In this document: piece after piece, positions 44,605 to 54,061 of the stretch | Position numbering within the stretch: the first letter of the stretch is position 1 | Layout: each line of letters opens with the position of its first letter | Source: Ulvibacterium sp. | GTDB lineage: Bacteria > Bacteroidota > Bacteroidia > Flavobacteriales > Flavobacteriaceae | DNA length: 64,000 nt | Direction of reading: 5' to 3' | Assembly (NCBI RefSeq): GCF_028285715.1 | Contig: NZ_JANQOO010000005.1 | Span: 1-64,000 of the forward strand | Program-made: the position numbers and the translations under genes | Notes under the pieces: model-generated | Seen by the model: the letters and a program-made list of their open reading frames with translations, nothing else | Database searches by the model: none | Told to the model about the DNA's origin: nothing

Positions 44605-45459
44605 TTATTGTCGCTTCGCAAAGTTCTCTTCGTTTAGAAATGTAATGGAATAATCTTCATAGTGGAATTCCCCCCTTAAGAATTGCTTTTCCCCAAATTT
44701 ATTACATCTATAGCTTTTTCTCCTTCTTGGAAAGGTTAGTCCTCCTTCCTTGGTCATGAATTCGTTTTCTATCAAGGCATAGGTCGGTTCGTGATAGACC
44801 ATGGAGCTTAAAAAAGTGCCATTGTTTTTATCGAAATGATACCACCACACATCTTTGGTGGAATGATTTGAATGTTTCCTTGGTTCATAGGTCGCCTTAA
44901 TGGTATGTACAGTATCAGTGGCACTTATAGTTTTTAGCCCTTCATAGGTGAGGATCGTACCTTGGTCCAAAAGCTTAAAGGGCATTCCAAGGACATACAT
45001 AGCACTGTTCACAGTAGATTTTACGGTAGCGCCCTGCTCAATAAGACTATCATTCTTGAATTTTCGGGAAATGGAATCATTATGTACAACTAAAAAGCTA
45101 TCCCTTTGGATGACCCATGCTATTTTTATGCTTTTTTTAGGTCGAAATACATAGTGGTGCCGTTGCGTTGTTTCAGACTCAATTTGGCCATTCTCTAAAA
45201 ACAATCTTGTTGTTTTCGTATATTCCAAGGAGGCTATGCTTTGCCATTTTTCTAGTGTTCCGGCGGAATCTATTGCGTTTTCCACTACATGTAAAGCTGT
45301 AGTCTCTTTTGAAGTATCATCCATTTTCCCCTTTTCTTTTGAAAATTTACAGGAGGTGAAAATGTTTCCGGAGATACAGATGACCAGTAATAATTGCGTG
45401 GCATTCCTTATGAAAAATCGAAATAGGAATAACAAAGGGGAAGTAATTGTATTTTTCAT
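44605..45459 (-). CDS. Uncharacterised lipoprotein, DUF6503/LolA-like
   Basis: 284 residues. An N-terminal membrane/signal segment ends at LLVICISGNIFTSC (lipobox Cys at about 37). The rest is beta-rich with RHHYVFRPKKSIKIAWVI and VWWYHFDKNNGTFLSSM, recalling the half-barrel LolA-like families of Bacteroidota. Envelope location is likely; ligand unknown. Confidence 0.55.
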   Translation of the reverse strand: MKNTITSPLLFLFRFFIRNATQLLLVICISGNIFTSCKFSKEKGKMDDTSKETTALHVVENAIDSAGTLEKWQSIASLEYTKTTRLFLENGQIESETTQRHHYVFRPKKSIKIAWVIQRDSFLVVHNDSISRKFKNDSLIEQGATVKSTVNSAMYVLGMPFKLLDQGTILTYEGLKTISATDTVHTIKATYEPRKHSNHSTKDVWWYHFDKNNGTFLSSMVYHEPTYALIENEFMTKEGGLTFPRRRKSYRCNKFGEKQFLRGEFHYEDYSITFLNEENFAKRQ

Positions 45460-45575
45460 AACGGATTAATCCTGGATTGGAATTAACAATGCCTGATGTA
45501 GGTTAACGGTGAGAATGGGCGTTGCCTTCTTATAGATAGCTATGATTTCATTGTAACTCCATCTTCTTTTGCGAT

Positions 45576-45965
45576 TTAAAATTCAAAGTCCTTTATTGGC
45601 GCGGAAATATCCACTAGGGTTCCGTTTGGGTCTTTCAGTAATAGCCTTCTTTGTCCGTAAAACGTATCCGTAGGCTCGCTTATAATTTCAAATTTTTCCG
45701 CTTCCGCGACCGCAAACACCTCGTCCACATCATCAACTACGAATGTCACATAAAACCCTTGGGGATGGTTTTGAAAGTCCTGGGGCACTATTTCATGGGT
45801 TCGCTTTATGATTCCCAATTCCAGTGCTTTGTCCTTTGCGATTAAGTGGACGAACCAATCACTATCGTAGTCCACAGTAAAATCGAGTAGTTTAGTGTAA
45901 AAATTCCGACTTTTCCTTAAATTATCGGAACAGATATTTGTCATTATCCGATTTATGTTCTGCAT
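45576..45965 (-). CDS. VOC-family (glyoxalase/bleomycin-resistance) protein
   Basis: 129 residues: ICSDNLRKSRNFYTKLLDFTVDYDS at the N-terminus and GQRRLLLKDPNGTLVDISAPI at the C-terminus are the two beta-alpha-beta-beta-beta units of the VOC fold. The group covers glyoxalases, dioxygenases and antibiotic-binding proteins. A frequent kind of cassette passenger. Confidence 0.85.
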   Translation of the reverse strand: MQNINRIMTNICSDNLRKSRNFYTKLLDFTVDYDSDWFVHLIAKDKALELGIIKRTHEIVPQDFQNHPQGFYVTFVVDDVDEVFAVAEAEKFEIISEPTDTFYGQRRLLLKDPNGTLVDISAPIKDFEF

Positions 45966-46008
45966 TTATGTCTTCTAGTTTGAATTTCGAATGTTTAATC
46001 AAAATGTT

Positions 46009-46112
46009 CTGCAACAGTCTCCTATATCTGGGTTACGTGCCCACTGATTTAGCGGTGGACGTGCCGGCGTGCTGCCTAAAACGGAGTTTTCCATCGTAGC
46101 CCTAAGTTAGCG
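46009..46112 (-). repeat. attC-like site (moderate match)
   Basis: Left arm CTGCAAC-AGTCTCCTATAT (46009-46027), right arm CGTAGCCCTAAGTTAGCG (46095-46112). The centre contains a further small hairpin (GCCCAC...GTGGAC). It ends 20 bp from the glycosidase stop. Confidence 0.5.
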
Positions 46113-46132
46113 AATGGGTTTTAAATTTCTGG

Positions 46133-47578
46133 TTATTCCACAAGGTTTATCCTAATGGCCAGATCAAAATGGTAGTCGGGACCGTCAAGACGAAGATCTC
46201 CTGCCCTGTGTTCCACCATATCTTCCTGAATTTTGATTCCGGTTACCGGGTCAATATATTCCACCATATACTTTCCAAAGGGAATACCAAGCCTATACCA
46301 GGAGTTTTTACCACCTTCCACATAAATGGCATATTGCTTTCCATGGTTTGCCAGGGCGTACATGTTTTTATCCCCATAATAGACCACAAAAATTTCGGGG
46401 GCAGGCTTCATTTTTACAAAATCGATACTTTTAAAAAATGAGGCTAGCACACTAATTTCGGAACGGACCCTTGGATCGCCACATCCGCGGTAGCCATCAC
46501 AACTGAACTCTACTTTGCCCTTGCCATCCTCATGGCCCACTTGAAACGTAAAATCAAGGTTATTGTACAATGAACCACCACACATCAAATACTTCCAGCC
46601 CTGAATGCGGTATGCATTGGAGTACGTGGGCATAAGACCGGTTTCGTTAAAGGAAAACGCCTTTGGGATACGATGGTAGTTTAATCGTACGGAGACGGCA
46701 TTTTTGTCGTAGTGGTGATTGAAAACCGATATGTTCTTCCAATAGGCTGTCAGCTCATCATCGCTGATCACCCTGCCTTCGTTGCAGTAATCAATGGATA
46801 GTAGATGTTTCTTTGGAAGTTTGTTCTCCTCTTCCACGATCCAGCCCGACATTTCCCGAATCCATGCCTTTGTTTCATCCCGCGGTGGGCTGGAGAATCC
46901 AGGTTGTTCCTGGTTTGAGAACCAAGGTTCATTGGCAATGTTGATAATTAAATTATCATATCTATTTAATTCGGATACGAGCTTGCGTACATAGCTTTTC
47001 TGGTACTCCAAAATAATACCGTTCGAAAGCGTCATGTACTGATTCGCATCGATTTTAGTGGTCTGATTGATGTTGTTTTTCCGGTTCATAGGCATGTACT
47101 CCCAATTCATGCCTTCAAAAAATAGGACACCTTCCACAACAATTCCCAAATTATCCGCTTTGTTCATAAATTGGTGCAAGCGTTCAAAATATTCGGGGTT
47201 CCAATTATCAAGATCAAACCTATTCCCGCCCAAAGCGTTTCCTGCTTGCGTACTTCGCATCCATGGGGCCAGAAATTTTCCGCTATCGGGGGAAAGGGAA
47301 TTTCGAACGATGCAGAAATCCCCCTCTTTTTCGGCATAATCGCCCAAAAAAATACGGGTATGGTTAAAGCCTTCCCGGTGAAGCGTTTCCAAATACAACT
47401 CAAAATTAAAATCGGGATTGATTACCGATCCATAGTGTTCACCGGATGTGATTAAAACCGTGGGTTTATCCCTAAACTGGAAGTAATGGGGATTCTCCGG
47501 ATGTAACGCTATGGGCTGACTGTATATTCGATAAAAAAATCCCAAAGAAAATCCTAGGATGATCAGTAGTTTTTTCAT
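46133..47578 (-). CDS. Secreted TIM-barrel glycosidase-like protein
   Basis: 481 residues with a signal peptide (MKKLLIILGFSLGFFYRIYSQ). A TIM-barrel hydrolase of the GH5/DUF4038-like kind is suggested by PTVLITSGEHYG, EGFNHTRIFLGDY, the acid/base motif INIANEPWF (Asn-Glu-Pro) and the late FNETGLM as a candidate nucleophile region. The C-terminal about 90 residues form a small beta domain (YYGDKNMYALANHGKQYAIY). A secreted polysaccharide hydrolase is inferred. Confidence 0.75.
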   Translation of the reverse strand: MKKLLIILGFSLGFFYRIYSQPIALHPENPHYFQFRDKPTVLITSGEHYGSVINPDFNFELYLETLHREGFNHTRIFLGDYAEKEGDFCIVRNSLSPDSGKFLAPWMRSTQAGNALGGNRFDLDNWNPEYFERLHQFMNKADNLGIVVEGVLFFEGMNWEYMPMNRKNNINQTTKIDANQYMTLSNGIILEYQKSYVRKLVSELNRYDNLIINIANEPWFSNQEQPGFSSPPRDETKAWIREMSGWIVEEENKLPKKHLLSIDYCNEGRVISDDELTAYWKNISVFNHHYDKNAVSVRLNYHRIPKAFSFNETGLMPTYSNAYRIQGWKYLMCGGSLYNNLDFTFQVGHEDGKGKVEFSCDGYRGCGDPRVRSEISVLASFFKSIDFVKMKPAPEIFVVYYGDKNMYALANHGKQYAIYVEGGKNSWYRLGIPFGKYMVEYIDPVTGIKIQEDMVEHRAGDLRLDGPDYHFDLAIRINLVE

Positions 47579-47693
47579 TTTTTGCTATGGATTGGCGTAT
47601 AGATGCTTTAGGGGCATGCTGATTTCCCTCAAAGATTTGATGATGGTTCTTATACTTTATCGTTGCGCATTCTCAAAATAAGAAATTTGCGCG

Positions 47694-47900
47694 TTATTTA
47701 TTTTCCTTTGTACGCTTTACTTTATCAATCTCCCGATCTATGGTTCTCAGCTTTTCCCCAGGAATCATGACTTTATCGATACCTCGTTCGGCTGTAACTT
47801 TCAGTTCAAGTAATTATTTTTCTCTTTTAGGGTTAATACGAAATGTTGAAGATATTTTACCAATGGCATCCTCTTTATATTCTTATTCCAGTAGTCCTTG
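47694..47900 (-). pseudogene. Decayed 3' fragment of a gene
   Basis: On the - strand a protein-like string (EYKEDAIGKISSTFRINPKREK, then LLELKVTAERGIDKVMIPGEKL and IDREIDKVKRTKENK) is interrupted by an in-frame TAA and a frameshift. No start is found. The family is not recognised. It fills most of the 420-bp gap between the glycosidase and GNAT genes. Confidence 0.5.
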
Positions 47901-48002
47901 TAATTACTTCACTGGTAAGGCCTAAGTTATATCGGTCATCATCCTTAGGCTCTCATTCTAAACCTTAGCCAAAATTAATCATCAACATTGTAATAACCCA
48001 TT

Positions 48003-48893
48003 TTAACCTAATTCAAATGTGGTTATTCCAAATACTTTATCCATGGCCATTTTCGGAAAGTCCCCATAGTACATTCTGGCACACTCAAAAGTGTATTTGG
48101 TCTTATATTTCTCCATGAGACTAACGGCACCCTCGTTTACAACTGGAATATCGAGATACACGGACTTGCCTACGGCTGAATTTAAACAAGCTTTGTACAA
48201 TTCTTCGGCAACTTCATAGTTGTTGGCAAATAGAGGCCCTATTTTAAATCCAGAGTCAACCTTTCGGATAACGGTATAGCCTTCAAGTTTGTCCCTATTT
48301 GTAAATTTAAAGCACTTGCTATTGGGAATCGTTATCCAGTTTTTTAAAAACTCCTTTCGCTCATATCCAAGACATGTGCGGTCATAATTCGCTAATTTTT
48401 CAAAATCTTCGGTTTCTATTTTGGATACGGCTTGGTTTACCGTGGTTTCTTGACCGATACCCTCGAATCTTTCTTCTCTATAGGCAATTTTAAATCCCCC
48501 TTTTTCATAAAAACCCTGCATGGCAACCACCCCATCCATACCAATGGTTGCTCCCTTTTTAAGTCTTTTAAGCAGAAGCTCCCTTCTCAAATACCAAAGT
48601 TTTTTTCCGATGCCAAAACCTCTAAATTCTGGTCGTACAATGAATAATCCCATAAATCCAAAAACTTGATTGTACGAAATGACGGCACCTCCCGCGATCA
48701 ATTTGTCTTCAAGGTAAAATCCATAATAGCCGTTTGGGTCGGTCTTCCAAAAAGCATCAAAATCGTTTTCCCCTGGATTCCAGCCTTCTTTCCTTGCCCA
48801 GTCAACCAATATTTTTAAACCCTGCCTATTGAGTTTTTTTAATTCGAATTGTTCCAAGCTTATCTCCACTTTTTGGTCTGATTTAGTTTTCAA
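48003..48893 (-). CDS. GNAT-family N-acetyltransferase with two acetyltransferase units
   Basis: 296 residues. The N-terminal GNAT unit has the acetyl-CoA loop VRPEFRGFGIGKKLW (about 88-102); the C-terminal half (about 150-296) looks like a second, degenerate unit of the Acetyltransf_18 type. Cytoplasmic; acceptor unknown. Flanked on its start side by an attC-like site. Confidence 0.85.
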   Translation of the reverse strand: MKTKSDQKVEISLEQFELKKLNRQGLKILVDWARKEGWNPGENDFDAFWKTDPNGYYGFYLEDKLIAGGAVISYNQVFGFMGLFIVRPEFRGFGIGKKLWYLRRELLLKRLKKGATIGMDGVVAMQGFYEKGGFKIAYREERFEGIGQETTVNQAVSKIETEDFEKLANYDRTCLGYERKEFLKNWITIPNSKCFKFTNRDKLEGYTVIRKVDSGFKIGPLFANNYEVAEELYKACLNSAVGKSVYLDIPVVNEGAVSLMEKYKTKYTFECARMYYGDFPKMAMDKVFGITTFELG

Positions 48894-48902
48894 AGTAATA
48901 GG

Positions 48903-48966
48903 GTATACCGGTCTCGGAGAGGATTTTGGCCCATGTCCTATTTATGAATTAGGGTCATTGTTAATA
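48903..48966 (-). repeat. attC-like site
   Basis: Left arm GTATACC-GGTCTCGGAGAGGAT (48903-48922); right arm AATTAGGGTCATTGTTAATA (48947-48966), matching AATTATAGCCATTGTTAGGC at most positions. It is 10 bp from both neighbouring genes. Confidence 0.55.
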
Positions 48967-48976
48967 ACTGTTCGCT

Positions 48977-49663
48977 TTATAACATTGTCGGGATTTCTAT
49001 TTCGTTTATGTTGGTTCTATTTGACAACCTTAAAATACTTTCGATGATCGTAAAAATATCCGTTAACGGAATGGCATAATCCATGGGTGTCTTGGTTTCC
49101 GCAAAGTCTTTTACAACTTCTGGCGTTGCAATATAGCCTGGTTTTAGCAGGGTAACCCCAATTTTGTCTTCCTTTACATTTTCTCTCAATGCCAATACCA
49201 GACCTCTTAATCCTAACATGGATGAGGTATTCGCAACTTCCTTTCCGCCACCAAGGCTTAGTTCGGCTATGGCGGCTCCCGTAATAATTATTTTTGGATT
49301 TTCTGCAAGACGTAGGTTGGGCAATAACTTTTGAATTAATCGCATAGGACCCAATAAATTGACATCCAAAACATTCTGCAAATCATTGTCTGAACAACTT
49401 TCGAAGTTGTATTTGTCGGTAAAGGCGTTTCTTTCCCAAGTTCCTCCAAGATACAGCAGGCCATCAATTGGTCCACTTCCAATTTCTTGTGTTGTTTTTT
49501 CTATTTCTGCCGGATTTGTAATGTCGGTTTTGATCCACTTTCCAAAGGGCGATGGTCTACGGGAGAGTGTAATTAATTCTTCGCACCTATCGTTTAAATA
49601 TTCGGCAGTGGCTAATCCGATTCCACTGCTGCCTCCAAAAATCACTATTTTTCCGTACTTCAT
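48977..49663 (-). CDS. Short-chain dehydrogenase/reductase
   Basis: 228 residues. NAD(P)-binding GGSSGIGLATAEYL at about 9-22 and LYLGGTWERN in place of the NNAG motif. The usual Tyr-x-x-x-Lys is not obvious (GKEVANTSSMLGLRGLV occupies its place), so it may be a divergent or inactive member. Confidence 0.8.
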   Translation of the reverse strand: MKYGKIVIFGGSSGIGLATAEYLNDRCEELITLSRRPSPFGKWIKTDITNPAEIEKTTQEIGSGPIDGLLYLGGTWERNAFTDKYNFESCSDNDLQNVLDVNLLGPMRLIQKLLPNLRLAENPKIIITGAAIAELSLGGGKEVANTSSMLGLRGLVLALRENVKEDKIGVTLLKPGYIATPEVVKDFAETKTPMDYAIPLTDIFTIIESILRLSNRTNINEIEIPTML

Positions 49664-49781
49664 TGTGGTGTTTTTAATTTAGATGGTCTGTAACTTTGCT
49701 GCTAAGCTACGTCTTAAGACCGTTGGGCTGCTGTGGGCCATGGTTTTTTTCAGATTTGTGAATTCCAATAGCGCCTAGGAT

Positions 49782-50894
49782 TCATTGCTGCACCTCGATT
49801 TTCGTTTTAAAGGCATACAGGGCAAATGAGCCTAACCAATGTTGTCCGGCATAATCCCCATCCGTAATCTTGGAAAGGGAGTATTCCAAATGCTGGTTAG
49901 CCAAATTATAGGCATTGACATTGTCCTTTAAGGGGTAGAGACACCAGGCCCTTGAGAAATTCACCCCATCCAAATGAACCAAATGCCCATCGGAACGGTC
50001 CTTTACCTGTCCAGGGCGTAACGATAAGTTTTGATCGAACAAAGCCGGTAAAAACGCTTTGGACCAGGTTTTAAATTCTTCCTCAGGGAGCACCTTGCGC
50101 ATGATGTCGATTTCCTGCAAACAAGGGGAGAGGAAATCATGTCCACTGGGTTCCCAATCGATTGGGCAATCTTTGTCATTGCTATAGAATCGAAGGGCAG
50201 CTTCCCTTATGGCGTTGGCCAAGGCTTTGTTTCCAACGGTTTGTGCGTAGTCATAGGCAAAACTAATCCCAAAAGCGGTATTGGTATGTGTACCTACCCG
50301 AATGGGATACACCAATTTTGGAAGATATTCCATGTAGGCATTTGAAATATAAGCTTCCAACGGTTTTAGGTTGTTGTACCACTTGTGGGCCATGGGATTA
50401 TCCCAAGTGAACAGCTCTTCTTGAAGTTTGAGTAACCAGGCCCAGCCATATAATCTTTCAAAAGATTTGCTTTCCCGATTCAATGAAAAATACGCCACTT
50501 CTTTCTCGATGTTTTGGGCCGTAAGATTTTCATCAAGCATTTGGATCGCTTCTTCTTTTTTGGCCAAGTCAGGGAAGGTTTTCAACAAATAGACCAATGA
50601 CCAATGCCCGTGTACCGCGGAATGCCAGTCAAAACAGCCGTAGAAGGCGGGATGGTGATCTATAGGCATGGCCAAATCACTTTCCTGGGCGACTACCAAC
50701 CCCGATTTGTAGGGCAATGGATTTTGAATACAACCCAGTGGTAATTCCATAAGCCGGTTGGCCTCTTTGAGGTCCAATTCTATGGTTTTGGTGTCCTTGA
50801 CAGGAGGTGTTATAGCGGGTTCTTTTTTTATTTCAACAATACAGGAACCTAATAAAATGCCTATGCCAATTGAAAGGAGAAATCTACGCTTCAT
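49782..50894 (-). CDS. DUF2891 lipoprotein
   Basis: 370 residues with lipobox (MKRRFLLSIGIGILLGSC). The DUF2891 pattern is clear: FYGCFDWHSAVHGHWSLVYLLK, ERLYGWAWLLKLQEEL, GTHTNTAFGISFAYDYA and SGHDFLSPCLQEIDIM, consistent with an all-helical toroid. Function is not established for the family. Confidence 0.85.
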   Translation of the reverse strand: MKRRFLLSIGIGILLGSCIVEIKKEPAITPPVKDTKTIELDLKEANRLMELPLGCIQNPLPYKSGLVVAQESDLAMPIDHHPAFYGCFDWHSAVHGHWSLVYLLKTFPDLAKKEEAIQMLDENLTAQNIEKEVAYFSLNRESKSFERLYGWAWLLKLQEELFTWDNPMAHKWYNNLKPLEAYISNAYMEYLPKLVYPIRVGTHTNTAFGISFAYDYAQTVGNKALANAIREAALRFYSNDKDCPIDWEPSGHDFLSPCLQEIDIMRKVLPEEEFKTWSKAFLPALFDQNLSLRPGQVKDRSDGHLVHLDGVNFSRAWCLYPLKDNVNAYNLANQHLEYSLSKITDGDYAGQHWLGSFALYAFKTKIEVQQ

Positions 50895-50987
50895 TGTTTT
50901 TTGGGTCGATGATTTTTAAAGATTATATTTTTCTTTCCATTGTTTGATGCTTTATCCGTGTCTACTATCAGGGCGGTAATTAGCTGT

Positions 50988-51043
50988 GGCTAATGGCCTT
51001 GGTATGACTCCTAACTGCCAACATGCCAAGGGCATTGTTCCCC
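50988..51043 (-). repeat. Short attC-like site (56 bp)
   Basis: Left arm GGCTAAT-GGCCTTGGTATGAC (50988-51007); right arm CCAAGGGCATTGTTCCCC (51026-51043). The arms pair as a hairpin, ATGGCCTTGGTATG with CATGCCAAGGGCAT. The length is close to that of the shortest known attC sites. Confidence 0.5.
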
Positions 51044-51093
51044 TAGGGTAGATCTGAAATTTATCTTGGGTCGAATTTAATTTTTGGAACGAA

Positions 51094-51774
51094 TTAATCT
51101 TCCAATACTTTTACCTTCCACCCTTTGATAAGCAGCCAAAACATAAAGAGTAACTCGCCAAAAAAGGTAACCATAATATAGTCCATTTTAAGCATTGGAA
51201 AAAAGAAAGTCCTTAAAGTATCCAATAAATAGCCTATTCCGGCTATAATCAAGAGAACTCCAAAGACTTTTGGGATATAGGAGGCCTTAAACACCAAAGC
51301 GCCCAGCAAAATCAGGTATATGCCGAAAAAAACAAAAGCAAAACCCCATTGAAGATGGAAGTTTTTCACATAAAGTAAGACCTCGGAATGAAGTACGCTG
51401 TCAAATGCAGTGAGATAATCTGATTTTTGCGTCAGGTTCAGGACACTTATTAGATTTAATAACGCTGCCAAAGTGATTACTGAAAATACAACACGGAAAA
51501 GCGCAGTTAGTAGGGAAAGATTTTTATTTGCGGGCTTCAGAAATAGGTATAAGGACCATGCCACCAACACATCGCAAATCAAGGTAATTAGATGAAGAAA
51601 TATACCTGTAGTAAATAATGAACGATTTTCTGTTATGTTGTTGAAAGTAATCTTCGCATTTTCATAATCCACAAGTTTGGGAAAAATAACGAATTCCGCT
51701 ATCGGCACGGTAAGTACCATGATAAGGATTCCAATTCCCGAGATTAATCCTGCTTTTTGAACTTCACTTTTCAC
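51094..51774 (-). CDS. DUF4386 membrane protein
   Basis: 226 residues, six membrane segments. N-terminal KAGLISGIGILIMVLTVPIAEF and C-terminal SYIPKVFGVLLIIAGIGYLLDTL are typical of DUF4386. Role unknown. The gap to the next gene (51775-51963) holds only a doubtful, worn repeat. Confidence 0.85.
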   Translation of the reverse strand: MKSEVQKAGLISGIGILIMVLTVPIAEFVIFPKLVDYENAKITFNNITENRSLFTTGIFLHLITLICDVLVAWSLYLFLKPANKNLSLLTALFRVVFSVITLAALLNLISVLNLTQKSDYLTAFDSVLHSEVLLYVKNFHLQWGFAFVFFGIYLILLGALVFKASYIPKVFGVLLIIAGIGYLLDTLRTFFFPMLKMDYIMVTFFGELLFMFWLLIKGWKVKVLED

Positions 51775-51963
51775 GATTCAGATTTTTAACACACTTTCCT
51801 AGTTGTAAGGACGAAAAAATAGTCAAAATAGTTGCCAGGGCCCTTTGAAAATTAGAAATTCCTTAAATTATTAGAGCCTCTCATAAGGGTTTTGTTTTCA
51901 ACAACAAAAAACCTAAAGTATGGGCCGAAATCCATGTAGGCCCAATGTTTTCAATAGCGCCGG

Positions 51964-52830
51964 CTAATTTAAATTCACTTCAGTAATGAAAAATTCAGCG
52001 GTTTCTTTTTTCCCTCTGGGGATATATAATTTTTTGCTGTTGGCAATGAATTCAATATCGCCAAAATAGGTATCATTTCCCATCAGCTTATGGATACTGT
52101 TTTCCCCGTCAAAATAGTAGAGACCGCTGTTTTCCACAGTGGTTAAAAAAAATCCACCCTGTCCATCAGGGGATAATCCATCAAAATCCTGGACAGAAGG
52201 ACTAAATTCAATCTTGCTTATCTTTTTAGAATCTATATCGATTGCACTCATGTCCAAACCTGCTACAAGCACCCTCTTGTTTTCGGCTAACAGACCATTG
52301 GCCCATTTAAGCCGTTCCGAATCCTTTGACCATACTTCCAGTTTTCGGTTATTCAGTTTTAAAATGGCATGGACAAATGAGGCTGAAACGTACACATCTC
52401 CCTTTTCAGTAATGGCAACATCATTTAGACCTGAATTGGCGATTGGTTCAACAATGCGATCAATGATTTGCCCCTTTTTCGTATTCACCAAAACCAGGGC
52501 ATTGACATCCGCGACATATAAAATCGAATCGTAAATTGCCATTCCCGTTGGCCTGCTAAGACCTGCTATCCATTTTAAGTCCAAGAGCTTCCCATCTTTT
52601 GATATTTTTGAGATAAATCCATTGGTCCCCGGTTCATAGTTCATACCATTTGTAGCATAAAAAACATGATGTGCGGTATCATAGGCAATGCTCTCAACAT
52701 TCAGCAGACCTTCGTTAACGCCCCAGGTTTTTGTTGAAGAAACTTGCCAATACGGATTATTTTTATCGGGTTGGTACTTACAGCCGATAATTATAAAAAA
52801 TAGGGAAAGTATTGTAATTCTTGATTTCAT
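51964..52830 (-). CDS. SMP-30/gluconolactonase-like beta-propeller lipoprotein
   Basis: 288 residues with lipobox (MKSRITILSLFFIIIGC). Repeating beta-propeller blades are visible: NEGLLNVESIAYDTAHHVFYATNG, LSRPTGMAIYDSILYVADVN, GLNDVAITEKGDVYVSA and LSPDGQGGFFLTTV. Exported; lactonase or ligand-binding function is possible. Confidence 0.78.
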   Translation of the reverse strand: MKSRITILSLFFIIIGCKYQPDKNNPYWQVSSTKTWGVNEGLLNVESIAYDTAHHVFYATNGMNYEPGTNGFISKISKDGKLLDLKWIAGLSRPTGMAIYDSILYVADVNALVLVNTKKGQIIDRIVEPIANSGLNDVAITEKGDVYVSASFVHAILKLNNRKLEVWSKDSERLKWANGLLAENKRVLVAGLDMSAIDIDSKKISKIEFSPSVQDFDGLSPDGQGGFFLTTVENSGLYYFDGENSIHKLMGNDTYFGDIEFIANSKKLYIPRGKKETAEFFITEVNLN

Positions 52831-52832
52831 AC

Positions 52833-52896
52833 GTGCTAGCGGTCCGGCTATGATTTTATCCCCAGTGCTCTGGAGGAATTATAGGCGTTTTTATGC
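52833..52896 (-). repeat. attC-like site
   Basis: Left arm GTGCTAGC-GGTCCGGCTATGA (52833-52853); right arm GAATTATAGGCGTTTTTATGC (52876-52896), immediately followed by the next gene's stop. Inner boxes GGCTAT and ATAGGC pair at five of six positions. Confidence 0.6.
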
Positions 52897-53496
52897 TTAG
52901 TTATTTTTCCAGATACCGAATTCAGTCCGAATCAAGTCCAGAAGATTGTTGAAGTAAATCAGTTCGTCGACTTTTTCATAAATCTGCAAATACCTTTCAG
53001 GATTCCTATAGGTAACTTGATTTAATTTGTTGCTCCATCGAAAGCAAATGGCATAGCTTTCACCATCCAGGATTTCTGTTTTTTGCCAGCTTAAAACCTT
53101 AATTCCCATATCTTCGACCATTTCAGGGTTCTTTTTAAGCTTCCATTCGATTTCCGACATATCCGGTAAATCTAGAATACGGGTTTTCAGTAAACTCCAC
53201 CAAACTTTTTCTAAATTCTTATTCGATGTTAGTTCGCGTTTTTCGATTTTCAATTTAGCTGTCATTAGGACCTTGGCATAATGATCAAAAAATTCCGCTC
53301 TCCAGTTTTTTGAACTGTCTTGATACATTCTAAAAATACCTGTATGATTTGTAACCCCGAATCCTTTATATATCCGAATCTCGCTTTCGTGATTTAGTGA
53401 GTCCGTCAATCCTAAGTCGCTGTTCAATTTTGTCAAGTCCTGTCCAAAAAGGCCAGAACTGGAGAGAATTAAAACTAGTACAAAAACTTCAGTCAT
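52897..53496 (-). CDS. Uncharacterised secreted protein (199 aa)
   Basis: Start chosen at the ATG at 53496 (MTEVFVLVLILSSSGLFGQ signal); an ATG at 53508 is also open. The mature part has the segment IRIYKGFGVTNHTGIFRMYQDSSKNWRAEFFDHY and later EGESYAICFRWSNK-like sequence. No family recognised. Sits between two attC-like sites as a one-gene cassette. Confidence 0.55.
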   Translation of the reverse strand: MTEVFVLVLILSSSGLFGQDLTKLNSDLGLTDSLNHESEIRIYKGFGVTNHTGIFRMYQDSSKNWRAEFFDHYAKVLMTAKLKIEKRELTSNKNLEKVWWSLLKTRILDLPDMSEIEWKLKKNPEMVEDMGIKVLSWQKTEILDGESYAICFRWSNKLNQVTYRNPERYLQIYEKVDELIYFNNLLDLIRTEFGIWKNN

Positions 53497-53502
53497 AATT
53501 AA

Positions 53503-53584
53503 ACACAACGGAATCGGCCGTATTAATAGTTAATAGATTTAAAGTTAGTGAGAATCTAGTAATGAATTATAGCCATTGTTAGCT
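53503..53584 (-). repeat. attC-like site overlapping a stop codon
   Basis: Left arm ACACAAC-GGAATCGGCCGTA (53503-53522); right arm GAATTATAGCCATTGTTAGCT (53564-53584). The TAG stop of the next gene (53583-53585) is built from the right outer box, a usual feature of cassettes. Confidence 0.65.
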
Positions 53585-54059
53585 ACTGATGCTTTTTTTC
53601 CATCTCCAGTTTTCGTTTGAATTCCTCCAGTTCAGCTTTTGTCAAATCGTCACGGTTAATAGCTGAAATTCCTGCAGAAATTGGACTTGCGATTGTCAAG
53701 GCACAAATAAGTTCATTATTTATTACAAGCCCAAGTCTCAAATCCGCGATATGTGCTTTTTCTGTTGCGCTAATCCAGTCCTCAGTTGCTTGTCCTTCTT
53801 TAAATCGAATGCTTAGTCCATTCGTTCCATATACGCTTACATATAATTCCAGTTCGTCGAAGTCTTTAATCTTAACTATTGGTGCAGGGTTCAAAACTAG
53901 TCTTTCTCCGCTTTTGAATAACTCTTTTTCAATCCCTTCATTCCCACGTGTTTCGAAGTACCAACCTGTTTCAAGTCCATCTTCATCGATTTCCTGTGAA
54001 CATATTTGTCCAATTGCTAAAAGAATGAAGCCCGTGAAGAGTATTAATATTTTTTTCAT
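53583..54059 (-). CDS. Secreted SecDF P1-head-like small protein
   Basis: 158 residues with a signal peptide (MKKILILFTGFILLAIGQICSQ). The C-terminal part, about 80-150, parallels the SecD P1-head subdomain pattern (K/R.LAIVL.g.v..ap.I..pI..G...I.g....ea..l): here ADLRLGLVINNELICALTIASPISAGISAINRDDLTKAELEEF, read in pieces. A stand-alone exported version without SecD membrane parts. Function unknown. Confidence 0.5.
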   Translation of the reverse strand: MKKILILFTGFILLAIGQICSQEIDEDGLETGWYFETRGNEGIEKELFKSGERLVLNPAPIVKIKDFDELELYVSVYGTNGLSIRFKEGQATEDWISATEKAHIADLRLGLVINNELICALTIASPISAGISAINRDDLTKAELEEFKRKLEMEKKHQ

Positions 54060-54061
54060 TC

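Noticed and set aside
45470-45575. Possible attC-like site with GGTTAACGGTGAG and GATAGCTATGATTTC
   Set aside because: Boxes occur in the wrong relative order and do not pair convincingly.
38083-47578. Calling the sulfatase and glycosidases a polysaccharide utilisation locus
   Set aside because: No SusC/SusD pair or hybrid sensor, and unrelated genes with attC-like spacers lie between them.
51830-51963. Possible attC-like site with GGGCCC and TAGGCCCAATGTTTTC arms
   Set aside because: Outer boxes are absent and the arms pair poorly; may be a fully decayed site but not supportable.
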